From: Methylobacterium jeotgali
Lineage (GTDB): Bacteria > Pseudomonadota > Alphaproteobacteria > Rhizobiales > Beijerinckiaceae
Assembly (NCBI RefSeq): GCF_022179345.1
Contig: NZ_BPQR01000085.1
Location: forward strand, 1 to 55,791
DNA: 55,791 nt
Direction of reading: 5' to 3'
The position numbers and the translations under genes were made by a program. Numbering within the stretch: the stretch's first letter is position 1; every line of letters starts with the position of its first letter. Shown here one piece after another: positions 1 through 8,686 of the stretch. Below the pieces are notes generated by a model. The model was not told the origin of the DNA. It was given only the letters and a program-made list of their open reading frames with translations, and did no database searches.

Positions 1-632
1 GGGGATGAGAGGCCGCCGAGCGAGACCCAGGCGATGGCGTCCTGGCTCTCGCGCTTGATGAAGGTGTAGCCGGTCTGGTGCCAGGGCAGGACGGCGCTGG
101 TCTTGTTGTCGAGGACGAGGTCGCCGCGGTCGGTGAGCAGGGTGAGCACGGCGTGGCCCTCGCCCTTCTCGTCGATGACCACGGTCATGCGCATGGCGCG
201 CCGCGGCAGCCCGGCCTTGGCGAGCAGGTGGCGCTTGAGGAGCTGGAAGTCCTCGCAGTCGCCCGAGCCGTCCTCGGCGAGGTCCCAGCGGTCGGCGACG
301 CCCAGATGCTCCATGTCGGTCACGGCGCGGATGCTGCGGTTGACCCGGCGGTTGACCGAGACGACGCTCGCCCAGACCTGCGCGGTCAGCGCGATCCGCG
401 CCGGCTCGGAAGGGTCCACCGCGCACTCCGCCGCATACGCCTCGCAGAACGCAACCCACGCCACCAGAGGCTTGGCGGACCCCGTCACGGTGGCGACGGG
501 AGCGGGCGCGGGAAGCGCGGCGAGACGCGTCTCCGTGGCGCTCGCCGGACCGGCCGCGAGCAGCGCCGCCACGACCCACGGCAGCGGCCTCGACCACCTG
601 CCTCCGATGCGACGACCCTGAACGCCACGCAT
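1..632 (-). CDS. Transglutaminase-like cysteine proteinase (BTLCP family), 3' end outside window
   Basis: This reading frame starts at an ATG at 632 and stays open to the left edge, so the C-terminus is missing. The first 33 residues form a basic, then hydrophobic signal peptide ending in GPASA, so the protein should be exported. The mature part contains VNRRVNRSI, DRWDLAEDGSGDCEDFQLLK and RMTVVIDEKGEGHAVLTL. The Cys in GDCEDF and the His in GHAVL are where the catalytic Cys and His of the bacterial transglutaminase-like cysteine proteinases lie (established family knowledge); the Asp in LVLDN would complete the triad. These proteins are periplasmic, and some relatives such as LapG process adhesins. 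The substrate cannot be told from the sequence. It is divergent from the following genes. Confidence 0.85.
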   Translation of the reverse strand, partial: MRGVQGRRIGGRWSRPLPWVVAALLAAGPASATETRLAALPAPAPVATVTGSAKPLVAWVAFCEAYAAECAVDPSEPARIALTAQVWASVVSVNRRVNRSIRAVTDMEHLGVADRWDLAEDGSGDCEDFQLLKRHLLAKAGLPRRAMRMTVVIDEKGEGHAVLTLLTDRGDLVLDNKTSAVLPWHQTGYTFIKRESQDAIAWVSLGGLSS

Positions 633-910
633 TTGAACCGATCCGTTAAGCTTTCATTAACGAAGCTCTCACGGCCGGGGCCCCGCGGCAATCGCCTGGT
701 TAAGATTGGGTTAACGCCTTGCCTCCGTGGCGCGCCAGCGGCGGCGGCTCTGTCCACAACCTGCGCGGGCCGCATCCGCGGATTCCCCTCTCGACCGGCG
801 CTCCCCGATGCGCGACATGCTTGAGGCGTGAGCCTCATCCTCCGCGCCCCGCGGGGCACGGCCCTCGGACAGCGCATGGTCGGAACCGTCCAGCCCTTCG
901 GACACCGCCG

Positions 911-2140
911 GTGACGGGCGTGAGACCGGGGCCGCTCGCCTTCAGCCTGCCGGGGGTCGCGAGCCGCTACCGCGCCATGGCGCTGCCGGCCGAGGCCTTC
1001 GAGCCCGATCAGGTGCTGTTCGGGGCCGACGCGCAGGCGGGGATCGTCCGGCGCCTCCTTACCGAGGCCGGCGCGCCGCCCGTGTTCCTGCCGGCGCCCG
1101 AGATGTTCCACGCGCCGGAGACCTTCGCCCGTATCGAGCGCCTGCTGCCCGCGCCTTCGCGCACAGGCGGCCCTCCGCCCCACCTGCGCTTCGGCCCGTT
1201 GCGGGACTGCCGGCTCCTGAAGTTCGCCCCGAACGCGCATCTCCTCGCTGAGGCGCCGAGCCGGCGGGAGATCCGGATCAGCGCCAACCCCTTCGCTGCC
1301 CGTGCCGCGGTGCCGGCGGCCCTCGGCCGGGTGCTGCGCTACGCCTCCGACGCGATCCTGACCGGCCTTCACGGCGAGCGGCCGGAGCACGCGGATCTGC
1401 CCGCCGGCTTCCCGGCCGCGGACATCGCCGCCTGGGCCAGGGGTGCGGACGGCCCTCGGGAGGCGCAGGCCGCCCTCGCGAGCGGGCGGATCGAGCGCCG
1501 CGCCTTCGCGGCGCTCCCGGGCGCGGACCCGACGCCCGGCGCGCCGGGCCCGACGGTGGCGCTCCCCTGGAACCTCGCCGATCCCGGCAGCGCCGTGCCC
1601 GACATCGTGCTCGCCTTCGCCCGCTTTCCGGGGCCGGCGGAGACCGGCCTCGGCCTCACGCTCCTGCCCTACAACGAGGACGCGCTGGAGCCGCGCCTGA
1701 CCCGGCTCGTCGAGGAGGCCGGCGCGGTGCTGGCGCGGCGCGAGGGCGATCTCGCGCGCAAGGCCCTGTTCGTGGCGCGGGTGCGCCGGCCGGTGCCCGC
1801 CCCGGCGCTGCGCCATCTCTTCCCCGGCGTGATCCTCGACGGCGGCGATCCCGAGCGCGCCTTCGTGGAGGCGCGTCTCCGGGCGCTCGGCCTGCCCTTC
1901 GTCACGCACGATCCCGCGCCGGCGGAGGGACCCGTCGACCCGGACCGGCGCCTGGAGCGGTTCGAGGAGACGCGGGGCGTCCGCCTGATCGAGACGGCGC
2001 GGCCCTCGCGCCGGGCCTGCATGGAGCTTCTCGCCGCCGCGCAGGCCCTGTTCGGGGAGGTCGCGGCCCCCTTCGCGCCGCCGATGCCGCCTGCCATCGA
2101 TCCCGCCCTGTTCACGGGCGTGCCGGGAGGCCGCGCATGA
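911..2140 (+). CDS. Uncharacterised protein coupled to a glycosyltransferase
   Basis: I do not recognise a named family. The frame is open from further upstream (719), but the translation before about 911 is low-complexity and the intergenic region lies there. GTG at 911 or 920, just before RPGPLAFSLPGVASRY, is the likelier start. The protein is about 409 residues, soluble, without signal peptide or membrane segments, and rich in Ala, Pro and Arg. Its stop codon overlaps the ATG of the next gene (ATGA), so it should be translationally coupled to the glycosyltransferase and probably acts in the same pathway, perhaps as a partner or an additional sugar-handling enzyme. Start and function are uncertain; that it is coding is supported by the overlap and GC-rich codon use. 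Confidence 0.6.
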   Translation: MTGVRPGPLAFSLPGVASRYRAMALPAEAFEPDQVLFGADAQAGIVRRLLTEAGAPPVFLPAPEMFHAPETFARIERLLPAPSRTGGPPPHLRFGPLRDCRLLKFAPNAHLLAEAPSRREIRISANPFAARAAVPAALGRVLRYASDAILTGLHGERPEHADLPAGFPAADIAAWARGADGPREAQAALASGRIERRAFAALPGADPTPGAPGPTVALPWNLADPGSAVPDIVLAFARFPGPAETGLGLTLLPYNEDALEPRLTRLVEEAGAVLARREGDLARKALFVARVRRPVPAPALRHLFPGVILDGGDPERAFVEARLRALGLPFVTHDPAPAEGPVDPDRRLERFEETRGVRLIETARPSRRACMELLAAAQALFGEVAAPFAPPMPPAIDPALFTGVPGGRA

Positions 2141-3303
2141 GCGCCGCGGGCAAGGCCGTCGCGGCGCTGGCCGCCCGGATGGAGGTGGCGGACGCGCATC
2201 TCTACGTCGAGGCGACGCCGCTTCTGGCAGATGTCTGGACCGGCATCCCCGTCGTCGCCGCGGCGCTCTCCGAGCGCTTCCTGGCGCGGATGCCCGAGCG
2301 GGTCTCGTTCTTCCGCGACGATACCCTGATCGGGCACGCCGACATCGCCGAGCTGCTGGCGCGGCGCACCGGCGCCCTCCTCGCGCCCGAGATCATGGGG
2401 CGGACGCGCCCCTTCGCGCCCCTCGACCTCTACCGGTGCAGCGGGCCGGCGCTCGGGTTCTACCCCTCCGTGAAGCCGGTGCCGGGGATGTTCGACCGGG
2501 AGGTCAGCGTCGTCCACGACCTCTCGACCCTGGTGACGCCGGAGTTCCACGCCGCCCGCAACATCCGCTTCCACCTGGAGACGCTCCACGCCGAGGTGGC
2601 GAGCAACGATCTCACCCTCTGCGTCTCCGACGCGACGCTGGAGGACGTGGCCCACTATCTCGGCCCGCCCCGCAGCCGCCTCGCGGCGATGCCGAACGCC
2701 GTCGAGTGGTCGCCGGACCTCGCCCTGCGCTTCGAGGCCGAGTTCGGCGGGAAGCCCGCCGAGCCCTTCGTGCTGGTGCTCGGCACCCGCGAGCCGCGCA
2801 AGAACCACGCGCTGATCTTCGCGCTGATCGAGGCGAGGCCGGAGCTTCTCGACGCCTATCGCTTCGTCTTCGCCGGCCCGCCCGGCTGGCTGGAGGACCG
2901 GCTCGCCCTGCCCGAGCCCGTGCGCCGGGGCTTCGAGCGCGGGCGCATCCTGCACACCGGCTTCCTCGACGAGTTCGCCAAGTACGCCCTGCTGCGCCGG
3001 GCGCGTTTCAGCGTCTACGCCTCGCTCTACGAGGGCTTCGGCCTGCCGGTGCTGGAGAGCCTCTCGCTCGGCACGCCCTGCCTCTCCTCGCTGAGCTCGA
3101 GCCTGCCCGAGGTCGGCCGCGATGCGGCGCTCCATTTCGATCCGCTCTCGGTCGAGGACCTCTCGGACCGGATCGCGGCCGTCGCGGCCCTCGACGCGTC
3201 CGGCCGCCGGGCGCTGTCCCGCCGCTGCATCGAGGCCGCAGCGCACTTCTCCTGGGACGCCTCCTTCGCGATCCTGTGCGGACACCTCGCCCGCCTCGTC
3301 TGA
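2137..3303 (+). CDS. Family 4-type glycosyltransferase
   Basis: A 388-residue GT-B fold glycosyltransferase. The N-terminal half is divergent, with an acceptor-domain segment SVVHDLSTLVTPEFH near residue 130. The C-terminal donor-binding half has VLVLGTREPRKNH near 210, a typical group 1 motif, and then SLYEGFGLPVLESLSLGTP near 295, which carries the EX7E signature of GT4 enzymes that contacts the nucleotide sugar. No membrane segment is seen, so it is cytoplasmic or peripheral. It starts at an ATG overlapping the stop of the preceding unknown gene. The sugar and acceptor are not predictable; a role in cell-surface polysaccharide is inferred. Confidence 0.85.
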   Translation: MSAAGKAVAALAARMEVADAHLYVEATPLLADVWTGIPVVAAALSERFLARMPERVSFFRDDTLIGHADIAELLARRTGALLAPEIMGRTRPFAPLDLYRCSGPALGFYPSVKPVPGMFDREVSVVHDLSTLVTPEFHAARNIRFHLETLHAEVASNDLTLCVSDATLEDVAHYLGPPRSRLAAMPNAVEWSPDLALRFEAEFGGKPAEPFVLVLGTREPRKNHALIFALIEARPELLDAYRFVFAGPPGWLEDRLALPEPVRRGFERGRILHTGFLDEFAKYALLRRARFSVYASLYEGFGLPVLESLSLGTPCLSSLSSSLPEVGRDAALHFDPLSVEDLSDRIAAVAALDASGRRALSRRCIEAAAHFSWDASFAILCGHLARLV

Positions 3304-3334
3304 GCGCGGGCGGCATCCGGTCTCGGGCGGCGCG

Positions 3335-3363
3335 TTGACTTCCGGAGTCGCGGCTCCTTAACT
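3335..3363 (+). promoter_or_regulatory. Candidate sigma-70-type promoter for hpf
   Basis: TTGACT at 3335-3340 and TTAACT at 3358-3363 are separated by 17 bases, about 35 bases before the hpf start. The -35 box is close to consensus and the -10 box is weak, as is common in alphaproteobacteria. The spacer contains a small GGAG/CTCC inverted repeat. Confidence 0.4.
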
Positions 3364-3398
3364 CGGGCTCACGCCGATCGACAGGGAGCGGACGCGAC

Positions 3399-4007
3399 AT
3401 GGGTGGACTTCGGGTGACGGGTCACGGCATCGATCTCGGGGACGCCCTGCGGGGGCGGGTCGAGGAGCGGATGGCGGGAACGATCGCGAAGTATCTCGAC
3501 ACCCACATGAGCGACACCTGCTCCGGCCACGTCACCCTGCGCCGCGACGGCACAGCCTATCGCACGGACTGCGTGCTGCACCTCGTCTCGGGGCTGACCA
3601 TCGAGGCGTCCTCGGCCGCGCACGACCCGCGGGCGAGCTTCGAGCAGACCGCCGACCGTCTTGAGAAGCGCCTGCGCCGCTACAAGCACAAGCTCAAGGA
3701 CCACGGTGCGGCCGAGCATAACGGCGCCACCGTCGAGGCGGCCTACGCCGTGTTCGCCGCACCCGTCCACGACGACGAGGAGGAGGACGACGACGGCGAG
3801 GCCGAGGGCGAGGCGCATCCGCCGGTCGTCGCCGAGAGCACCAAGACCCTGCAGCGGCGCTCGGTGAGCGAGGCCGTCACCGCCCTCGACCTCACGGGCG
3901 CGCCGGTGATCGTCTTCGTTCACGCTGGCACCGGACGCATCAACGTCGTATACCGGCGCAGCGACGGGGCGATCGGTTGGGTCGACCCGCTCGCCGCGGG
4001 CGCCTGA
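3399..4007 (+). CDS. hpf: Long-form ribosome hibernation promoting factor
   Basis: A 202-residue protein of the long HPF class. Residues 1 to about 105 form the S30AE/RaiA domain that sits in the decoding channel of the 30S subunit (LRVTGHGIDLGDALRGRVEE, then an Arg/Lys-rich helix RLEKRLRRYKHKLKDH). An acidic linker (DDEEEDDDGEAEGEAH) follows. A C-terminal domain from about residue 150 has VIVFVHAGTGRINVVYRR, the dimerisation domain that drives 100S ribosome formation. Start ATG at 3399. It lies upstream of ptsN, the usual alphaproteobacterial order, although rpoN, often the first gene, is not next to it here. Expression is expected in stationary phase or starvation. Confidence 0.93.
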   Translation: MGGLRVTGHGIDLGDALRGRVEERMAGTIAKYLDTHMSDTCSGHVTLRRDGTAYRTDCVLHLVSGLTIEASSAAHDPRASFEQTADRLEKRLRRYKHKLKDHGAAEHNGATVEAAYAVFAAPVHDDEEEDDDGEAEGEAHPPVVAESTKTLQRRSVSEAVTALDLTGAPVIVFVHAGTGRINVVYRRSDGAIGWVDPLAAGA

Positions 4008-4141
4008 CGGGCGGCCCGCCGGAGAGGAACCGGTTCCAGGCACGGCGCTTGAATCCGGGACGGGCCCACACGGAACGGTCGGGGCCGGTCACGCTGCGGC
4101 GGATTCGAGAGGCGCTAAGCGCGCTCCCGGACCCGCTTCCC

Positions 4142-4627
4142 ATGGGGCTGATCTCGTCCATGCCGGTGCTCGAGTTCCTCGATCCGACCTCCGTCGTGGC
4201 GTCGCTGCGCGCGCGGGCCAAGAAGCAGGTGCTCCAGGAGCTGAGCGCCGAGGCGGTCCGCCACCTGCCGGCCCTCGACGAGCGCGAGGTCTTCGAGACC
4301 CTGCTCCAGCGGGAGCGGCTCGGCTCCACCGGCATCGGCGACGGCGTCGCCATCCCCCACGGCAAGCTCGCCCGGCTCGACCGCCTGTTCGGCCTCGTCG
4401 CCCGCCTGGAGCGGCCGGTGGACTTCGAGGCGCTCGACGGGCAGCCCGTCGACATCGCCTTCCTGCTGCTCGCCCCCGAGGGGGCGGGTGCCGATCATCT
4501 CAAGGCGCTGGCCCAGGTCGCGCGCATTCTGCGCGAGCCCGGCATGCTGGAGCGCATCCGGGGGGCCCGCGACAGCGCCGCGCTCTACGCGCTGCTCACC
4601 CGCACCACGGCGCCCCAGGCCGCCTGA
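4142..4627 (+). CDS. ptsN: PTS IIA-like nitrogen regulatory protein PtsN
   Basis: A 161-residue EIIA-Ntr protein, the last phospho-acceptor of the nitrogen phosphotransferase chain (EI-Ntr, NPr, EIIA-Ntr), which regulates nitrogen, potassium and stress responses. The motif GDGVAIPHGK carries the predicted phosphorylated His (about residue 73 from the ATG at 4142), and PVDIAFLLLAPEGAGADHLK follows, typical of the PTS_EIIA_2 domain. The frame is open upstream to 3977, but the family starts near MPVLEFLDPTSVV; ATG at 4142 or 4160 both fit. It follows hpf at a short distance, consistent with a shared transcript. Confidence 0.9.
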   Translation: MGLISSMPVLEFLDPTSVVASLRARAKKQVLQELSAEAVRHLPALDEREVFETLLQRERLGSTGIGDGVAIPHGKLARLDRLFGLVARLERPVDFEALDGQPVDIAFLLLAPEGAGADHLKALAQVARILREPGMLERIRGARDSAALYALLTRTTAPQAA

Positions 4628-4637
4628 GGGAGTTCCG

Positions 4638-4973
4638 ATGCGCCCTCCCGCGTCCCGCCTCGCGGCGGCCCTGACCCTCGCCCTGCTGCCGACCGGCGCC
4701 ATGGCCCAGGCCGGTGCCGACGGGACCTGCGCCCGCGACGTGCTCGTCGCCCAGTCCATGCAGCGGGTGGCGATCGACCAGCTCGAGCAGACCGACGGCG
4801 ACGAGGCCAAGAGCTGCCGCATCTGGCGCCGGCACGTCGACACGATGCGGCGGGTGGCGAGCGTCTACGGCCGCTGCCTCTCGGGCTCCGAGCGCAACGA
4901 GCGCCTCGCTCAGGTGCAGGCCTCGGAGAAGGAGTTCGCGAGCGCCCTCAGGGAGCGCTGCAAGGGGCGCTGA
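4638..4973 (+). CDS. Small secreted protein of unknown function
   Basis: A 111-residue protein starting at an ATG 10 bases after ptsN, preceded by GAGGGAG as a ribosome binding site. Residues 1-23 form a signal peptide ending AMAQA, so it should be periplasmic. The mature part is mostly helical and charged, with Cys in GTCARDV, KSCRIW, GRCLSG and RERCKG; four Cys suggest two disulphides. No family is recognised. The close spacing suggests co-transcription with ptsN. Confidence 0.7.
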   Translation: MRPPASRLAAALTLALLPTGAMAQAGADGTCARDVLVAQSMQRVAIDQLEQTDGDEAKSCRIWRRHVDTMRRVASVYGRCLSGSERNERLAQVQASEKEFASALRERCKGR

Positions 4974-4980
4974 GCCCCCT

Positions 4981-5796
4981 CTAGCGGGCCGCGTTGGCGA
5001 CGAGCGGGCCGGGCAGGCCGTTCACGGGCTTGCGGCCGCCGAGCAGCACCGCCGCGCGGGAATGCTCCGGGTCGTTCTCGACGCGGGTGCGCAGCCAGGC
5101 CGCCAGGAACTTCACGTACTCGGACGCGAGCAGGCGCGCGGTCGCCGGCTGGCGCCACCACTGGTCCGGGTCGACCCCCTCCGACACGACGGGATGGGGC
5201 AGCACGCGCTCGCCGGCCCAGATCGCGTCCTCGTCCTTCAAGGCGTGCCCGAACTCGATGAGCGTGCGGGGCATGTGATAGTTCGAGGTCACCACGGCGA
5301 CGGTCTCGAAGCGGTTCGCCCGCATCCAGCGCCGGGTCTCGATGGCGTTGCCGATGGTGTTGCGGGCCCGGTAGTCGAGGTCGACGCAGCAGGCGATCCA
5401 GTGGCGCTGGGTCGGGTTGAGCCGGGCGATCTCCTCACGGGTGGTGCGCTCGTTGACGCCGCTGATCAGGAGCCGGCGCCCGTGGCCTGCGGCGAGCAGC
5501 GCGATCGCGTCCTCGATGCGTTGCGACCCTCCGGTGAGAGCGACGATGCCGTCGGCGCGATCCACGGGGAAGCGCTCGGCCCGTTCCAGGAGCGCGACGA
5601 AGGCAAGGAAGCCGGCGAGGAAGGCCGCCCCGGCGAGGCCGCCGAGACCGAGCGCCGCGAGCGCCAGGCTCCGCCGCACGGAGAGCCGGATCGCGGGCCG
5701 CGGAAGGGCAAGGCGCCGGGGCGCCTCCGGAGCCTTCCAGGCCCAGCCGAAGGCCTCCATGGGGTTGTCGGTTGCGCGAGGCATCCGCGGCGTCAT
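4981..5796 (-). CDS. YdcF/SanA-type DUF218 membrane protein
   Basis: A protein of about 271 residues with one N-terminal membrane segment (ALAALGLGGLAGAAFLAGFL, then AFVALL) followed by a DUF218 domain. Key family features are DGIVALTGGSQRIEDAI, GRRLLISGVN, a conserved NTIGNAIETRRWM segment, and VTSNYHMPRTLIEF. DUF218 proteins such as ElyC and SanA are linked to envelope and peptidoglycan precursor homeostasis. The start is uncertain: ATG at 5850, 5796 and 5784 are all in frame, and a GGAGG lies directly at 5796, giving good spacing for 5784. It lies downstream of ftsE-ftsX on the same strand, 89 bases from ftsX, so a shared cell-envelope transcript is likely. Confidence 0.85.
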   Translation of the reverse strand: MTPRMPRATDNPMEAFGWAWKAPEAPRRLALPRPAIRLSVRRSLALAALGLGGLAGAAFLAGFLAFVALLERAERFPVDRADGIVALTGGSQRIEDAIALLAAGHGRRLLISGVNERTTREEIARLNPTQRHWIACCVDLDYRARNTIGNAIETRRWMRANRFETVAVVTSNYHMPRTLIEFGHALKDEDAIWAGERVLPHPVVSEGVDPDQWWRQPATARLLASEYVKFLAAWLRTRVENDPEHSRAAVLLGGRKPVNGLPGPLVANAAR

Positions 5797-5938
5797 CCTC
5801 CGAGGCTGCGCGGCGATTACGGCGGTCGAAGGGCCATTTGCGTCCCGCAAAGGTGCACAAATGGTTAACGCACCCGCCGACCCGCTCGGGCGAAGGGCAA
5901 ATTTGTCTCTTCCCGGCCCGGTTCCGGCCCGACCGGGG

Positions 5939-6892
5939 TCAGGCGAGGAAGCGCCGCACGGTAAGCCGCGAGACCACCCCCGTCACCACCGAGGCGATGA
6001 CGCCGATGAGCAGGACGCTGGCATAGCCCCGCCAGCCGACATGGAAGCTGCCGAAAAGCGCTTCGAGCTCCTGCCCCGCCGGTCCCGAGCGCCAGGCGCG
6101 GGCCATGAGCCCGGCGAGCGCGAAGGCGGCCACGGCGCAGGCCGCCCCGATGGCGCCGCCCCGCAGGCCGAGGCCGAAGAAGCGGCGCTGGAAGGCGCGG
6201 GCGATGAAGTCGTCGTCGGCGCCGACGAAGTGGAGCACCTCCACCACCTCGCGGTTGCCGGCCATGGCGCCGCGGGTGGCGAAGGCCACCGCGAGCCCCG
6301 TCGCGACGAGCACCAGGGCGACGACGGCGATCCCGACGCCGACGAAGGTGTTGGCCATGGTCGAGAGCCGCTGGAGCCAGAGGGCGTGGTCGTCGAGGCT
6401 CGCGACCCCCGGCAGCGCCTCGGCGAGCGCCGCGCGCAGGTGCTTGAGATCCGCGGACGGGCTTTCCGACAGGCGGAGCGTGACGAGGCGCGGCACCGGC
6501 AGGTCCGAGAGGTCGAGCCCGCTGCCGAGCCAGGGCTCCAGCAGGCGCTCGGCTTCGGCCTTCGAGAACACCCGCGTCCCGGCGACGCCGGGCTCGGCCC
6601 TGGCCAGCGCCTCGGCCCTGGCGATGTCGGCCTCGACGTCGCGGCCGGGGCCGGGCCGGATCTGGATCGTCACCTCGCGGGCGACCGAGCCCTGCCACTC
6701 GCTCGCGCTCGTCGCGGCGATCTCGGCAGCGCCCGCGCAGAGGGCGGCGAGGAAGGTGAGGATGGCGATGACGGCGGCCAGCGAGCGGCTCGCGGCCGAA
6801 TCGGTCGGCACCAGGGGCGCGTTGCGCCGGAGCGTCGGCGGCAGGAACGGCTCGGCGGTCGCCGGCGCGGCGGGGGAGGGGCTGCTGGCCAT
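5939..6892 (-). CDS. ftsX: Cell division protein FtsX
   Basis: A 317-residue permease-like protein. A first membrane segment near residues 37-58 is followed by a periplasmic domain (about 60-165, with VTIQIRPGPGRDVEADI and SLDDHALWLQRL), then three more segments near 170-195, 220-245 and 285-310, the four-segment FtsX layout. NREVVEVLHFVGADDDFIARAFQ is the conserved coupling region that contacts FtsE. With FtsE it forms a septal complex controlling amidase activation in division. Its ATG shares one base with the ftsE stop codon, so the two are translationally coupled. Confidence 0.92.
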   Translation of the reverse strand: MASSPSPAAPATAEPFLPPTLRRNAPLVPTDSAASRSLAAVIAILTFLAALCAGAAEIAATSASEWQGSVAREVTIQIRPGPGRDVEADIARAEALARAEPGVAGTRVFSKAEAERLLEPWLGSGLDLSDLPVPRLVTLRLSESPSADLKHLRAALAEALPGVASLDDHALWLQRLSTMANTFVGVGIAVVALVLVATGLAVAFATRGAMAGNREVVEVLHFVGADDDFIARAFQRRFFGLGLRGGAIGAACAVAAFALAGLMARAWRSGPAGQELEALFGSFHVGWRGYASVLLIGVIASVVTGVVSRLTVRRFLA

Positions 6893-7620
6893 CAGTCCTC
6901 GACGTGCAGCCGACCGTCGCCGAGCACCATGCGGCGCGCCTCGACGAGGTCCATGAGGCCGTAATCGTGGGTCGCGATGATCACGGAGGTGCCGAGCCGG
7001 TTCAGCTCCACGAACAGCCGCAGCAGGCGCCGGCCGAGGCCGGGGTCGACGTTGCCGGTGGGCTCGTCGGCGAGCAGCAGCTCGGGCCGGGCGATCAGGG
7101 CGCGGGCGATCGCCGCGCGCTGCTTCTCGCCGCCCGACAGGAGCGGGGGCAGCACGTGCATGCGCTCGCCGAGGCCGACCCAGCGCAGCAGCTCCACGAC
7201 CTCCGCCCGGTAGCTCGTCTCCGCCCGGCCCTGGACGCGCAGGGGGAGCGCGACGTTCTCGTAGGTGGTGAGGTGATCGAGCAGCCGGAAATCCTGGAAG
7301 ACCACGCCCATTCGGCGGCGCAGACCCGTCAGCTTGGCGCTCGAGATGCCGCTGACCTCCTCCCCGAACACCGAGACGAGCCCTCGCGTCGGGCGCACCG
7401 AGAGCAGGATGAGGCGTAGCAGCGTGGTCTTGCCCGCGCCCGAGGGGCCGGTGAGGAACTGGAAGGAGCGCGGCGCGATGCGGAAGCTCACGTCGCGCAG
7501 CACCTCCGGCCCGAGGCCGTAGCGCATGCCGACGTTCTCGAAGGCGACGACGGGCGCCTCGGCCCCCGCCAGGAGGCTGTCGCGGGGAGCCCGCGTGATC
7601 GTGCCGGTAGCGGATGTCAC
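6892..7620 (-). CDS. ftsE: Cell division ATP-binding protein FtsE
   Basis: An ABC ATPase of about 242 residues. Walker A is GPSGAGKTT, the Q-loop region is MGVVFQDFRLL, the signature is LSGGEKQR, Walker B is LLLADEPTGN and the switch His is in IIATHDYGL. Partner of FtsX in the division complex. The frame is open far upstream on this strand because it runs antisense through the MJ0042 gene. The real start is probably GTG at 7620 (VTSATGTITRAPRDSLL), which leaves a short N-terminal extension ahead of VVAFENVGMRYG; no clear ribosome binding site is seen. It is divergent from the zinc-ribbon gene, about 160 bases apart. Confidence 0.92.
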   Translation of the reverse strand: MTSATGTITRAPRDSLLAGAEAPVVAFENVGMRYGLGPEVLRDVSFRIAPRSFQFLTGPSGAGKTTLLRLILLSVRPTRGLVSVFGEEVSGISSAKLTGLRRRMGVVFQDFRLLDHLTTYENVALPLRVQGRAETSYRAEVVELLRWVGLGERMHVLPPLLSGGEKQRAAIARALIARPELLLADEPTGNVDPGLGRRLLRLFVELNRLGTSVIIATHDYGLMDLVEARRMVLGDGRLHVED

Positions 7621-7779
7621 AGCGGTCGTCGCGCCCGATCCTCGCAAGCCGCCGGAATGGGCGGCCGGGCCCGGCATTGCAAGCCGGGCGCGTGCTTCAC
7701 GCCAGATTAACCATGCGGGCGCACAGAAGGAATCCTGCCCCTCATGCCCGCGCGCGGTCCGGGGCCGGGACGTCCCGCC

Positions 7780-8625
7780 ATGATGCTCACCTGCCCGAGC
7801 TGCGCCAGCTCCTTCCGCATCGATCCCGACAAGCTCGGGCCGGAGGGACGCTCCGTGCGCTGCGGGGCCTGCCGCGAGACCTGGTTCGTGTCGCCGGCCG
7901 AGGTGATCGCCGCCCAGGCCGAGGCTCTCGGCGCCGCGCCGGCCTCCGCCTCCCCGCCGAAGCCCGAGCCCGACGCGGATCTCGATACGGATCTCGATGC
8001 CTGGGGCCTCGCCGAGGCCGCCGTCGCCGAACCCGCGCAGGGGGACGCGGCGCCCGCACCGCCGCCCGAGGCCGCCCCGCCCGGTCCCGTCCTCGACAAC
8101 GTTCCCCCCGCCCCGCGCCGCAAGGGAAAGCCGCGGGGCCGGCCCGCGAAGAAGGCGCCCAAGCGCAAGGGTCTGTCGCCCGCCGCCGCGGCGGTGCTGG
8201 CGCTGATAGCCGCGCTGCCGCTCGCCTGCCTCGCCCGGGTGCCGATCGTGCGGGCGATGCCGCAGACCGCGGGGCTCTACGCCCGCATCGGCCTGCCGGT
8301 GAACCTGCGCGGCATCGAGATCCGCGACGTCGACGCCTTCCGCAACCCGGGCGGCCCCGGCCAGCCGGCGGAGCTGGTGATCGAGGGCGACATCCTCGGG
8401 GTCGCACGCGGCGATGCCCCGGTGCCGCCGATGGAGGTCGAGATCCGCGACGGCGACGGCCGGACCCTGACCAGCCTGCCGGTGCCCGCGCCCCGGGCGG
8501 TGCTCGCCGAGGGCGAGCGGGCGCGGTTCCGGGCCCGCTTCCTGGACTCGCCGGAGGCCGGCCGCTCCATCGAGGTCCGCTTCGCCGACGCGGAGCCCGG
8601 CACGGACGCCCGACGCGCCCACTGA
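7780..8625 (+). CDS. MJ0042-type zinc-ribbon membrane protein
   Basis: About 281 residues. The N-terminus MLTCPSCASSFRIDPDKL followed by RCGACRETW is the MJ0042 zinc ribbon, with two CXXC pairs. Residues about 45-130 are Pro/Ala-rich and acidic, followed by a Lys/Arg-rich stretch (KGKPRGRPAKKAPKRKG) and one membrane segment (PAAAAVLALIAALPLACLA). The C-terminal domain (IEIRDVDAFRNPGG onward) resembles the beta-rich DUF3426-type domain found after this zinc ribbon. The frame opens at 7744 but ATG at 7780 or 7783 matches the family start. It is conserved next to ftsE in alphaproteobacteria; a role in envelope or division regulation is inferred only. Confidence 0.82.
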   Translation: MMLTCPSCASSFRIDPDKLGPEGRSVRCGACRETWFVSPAEVIAAQAEALGAAPASASPPKPEPDADLDTDLDAWGLAEAAVAEPAQGDAAPAPPPEAAPPGPVLDNVPPAPRRKGKPRGRPAKKAPKRKGLSPAAAAVLALIAALPLACLARVPIVRAMPQTAGLYARIGLPVNLRGIEIRDVDAFRNPGGPGQPAELVIEGDILGVARGDAPVPPMEVEIRDGDGRTLTSLPVPAPRAVLAEGERARFRARFLDSPEAGRSIEVRFADAEPGTDARRAH

Positions 8626-8686
8626 GGCATCGCGCCGCCCGCGATTCGGGCGCGCCGATCCCGCGGGCGCCTGCTATAAGCGTGGC

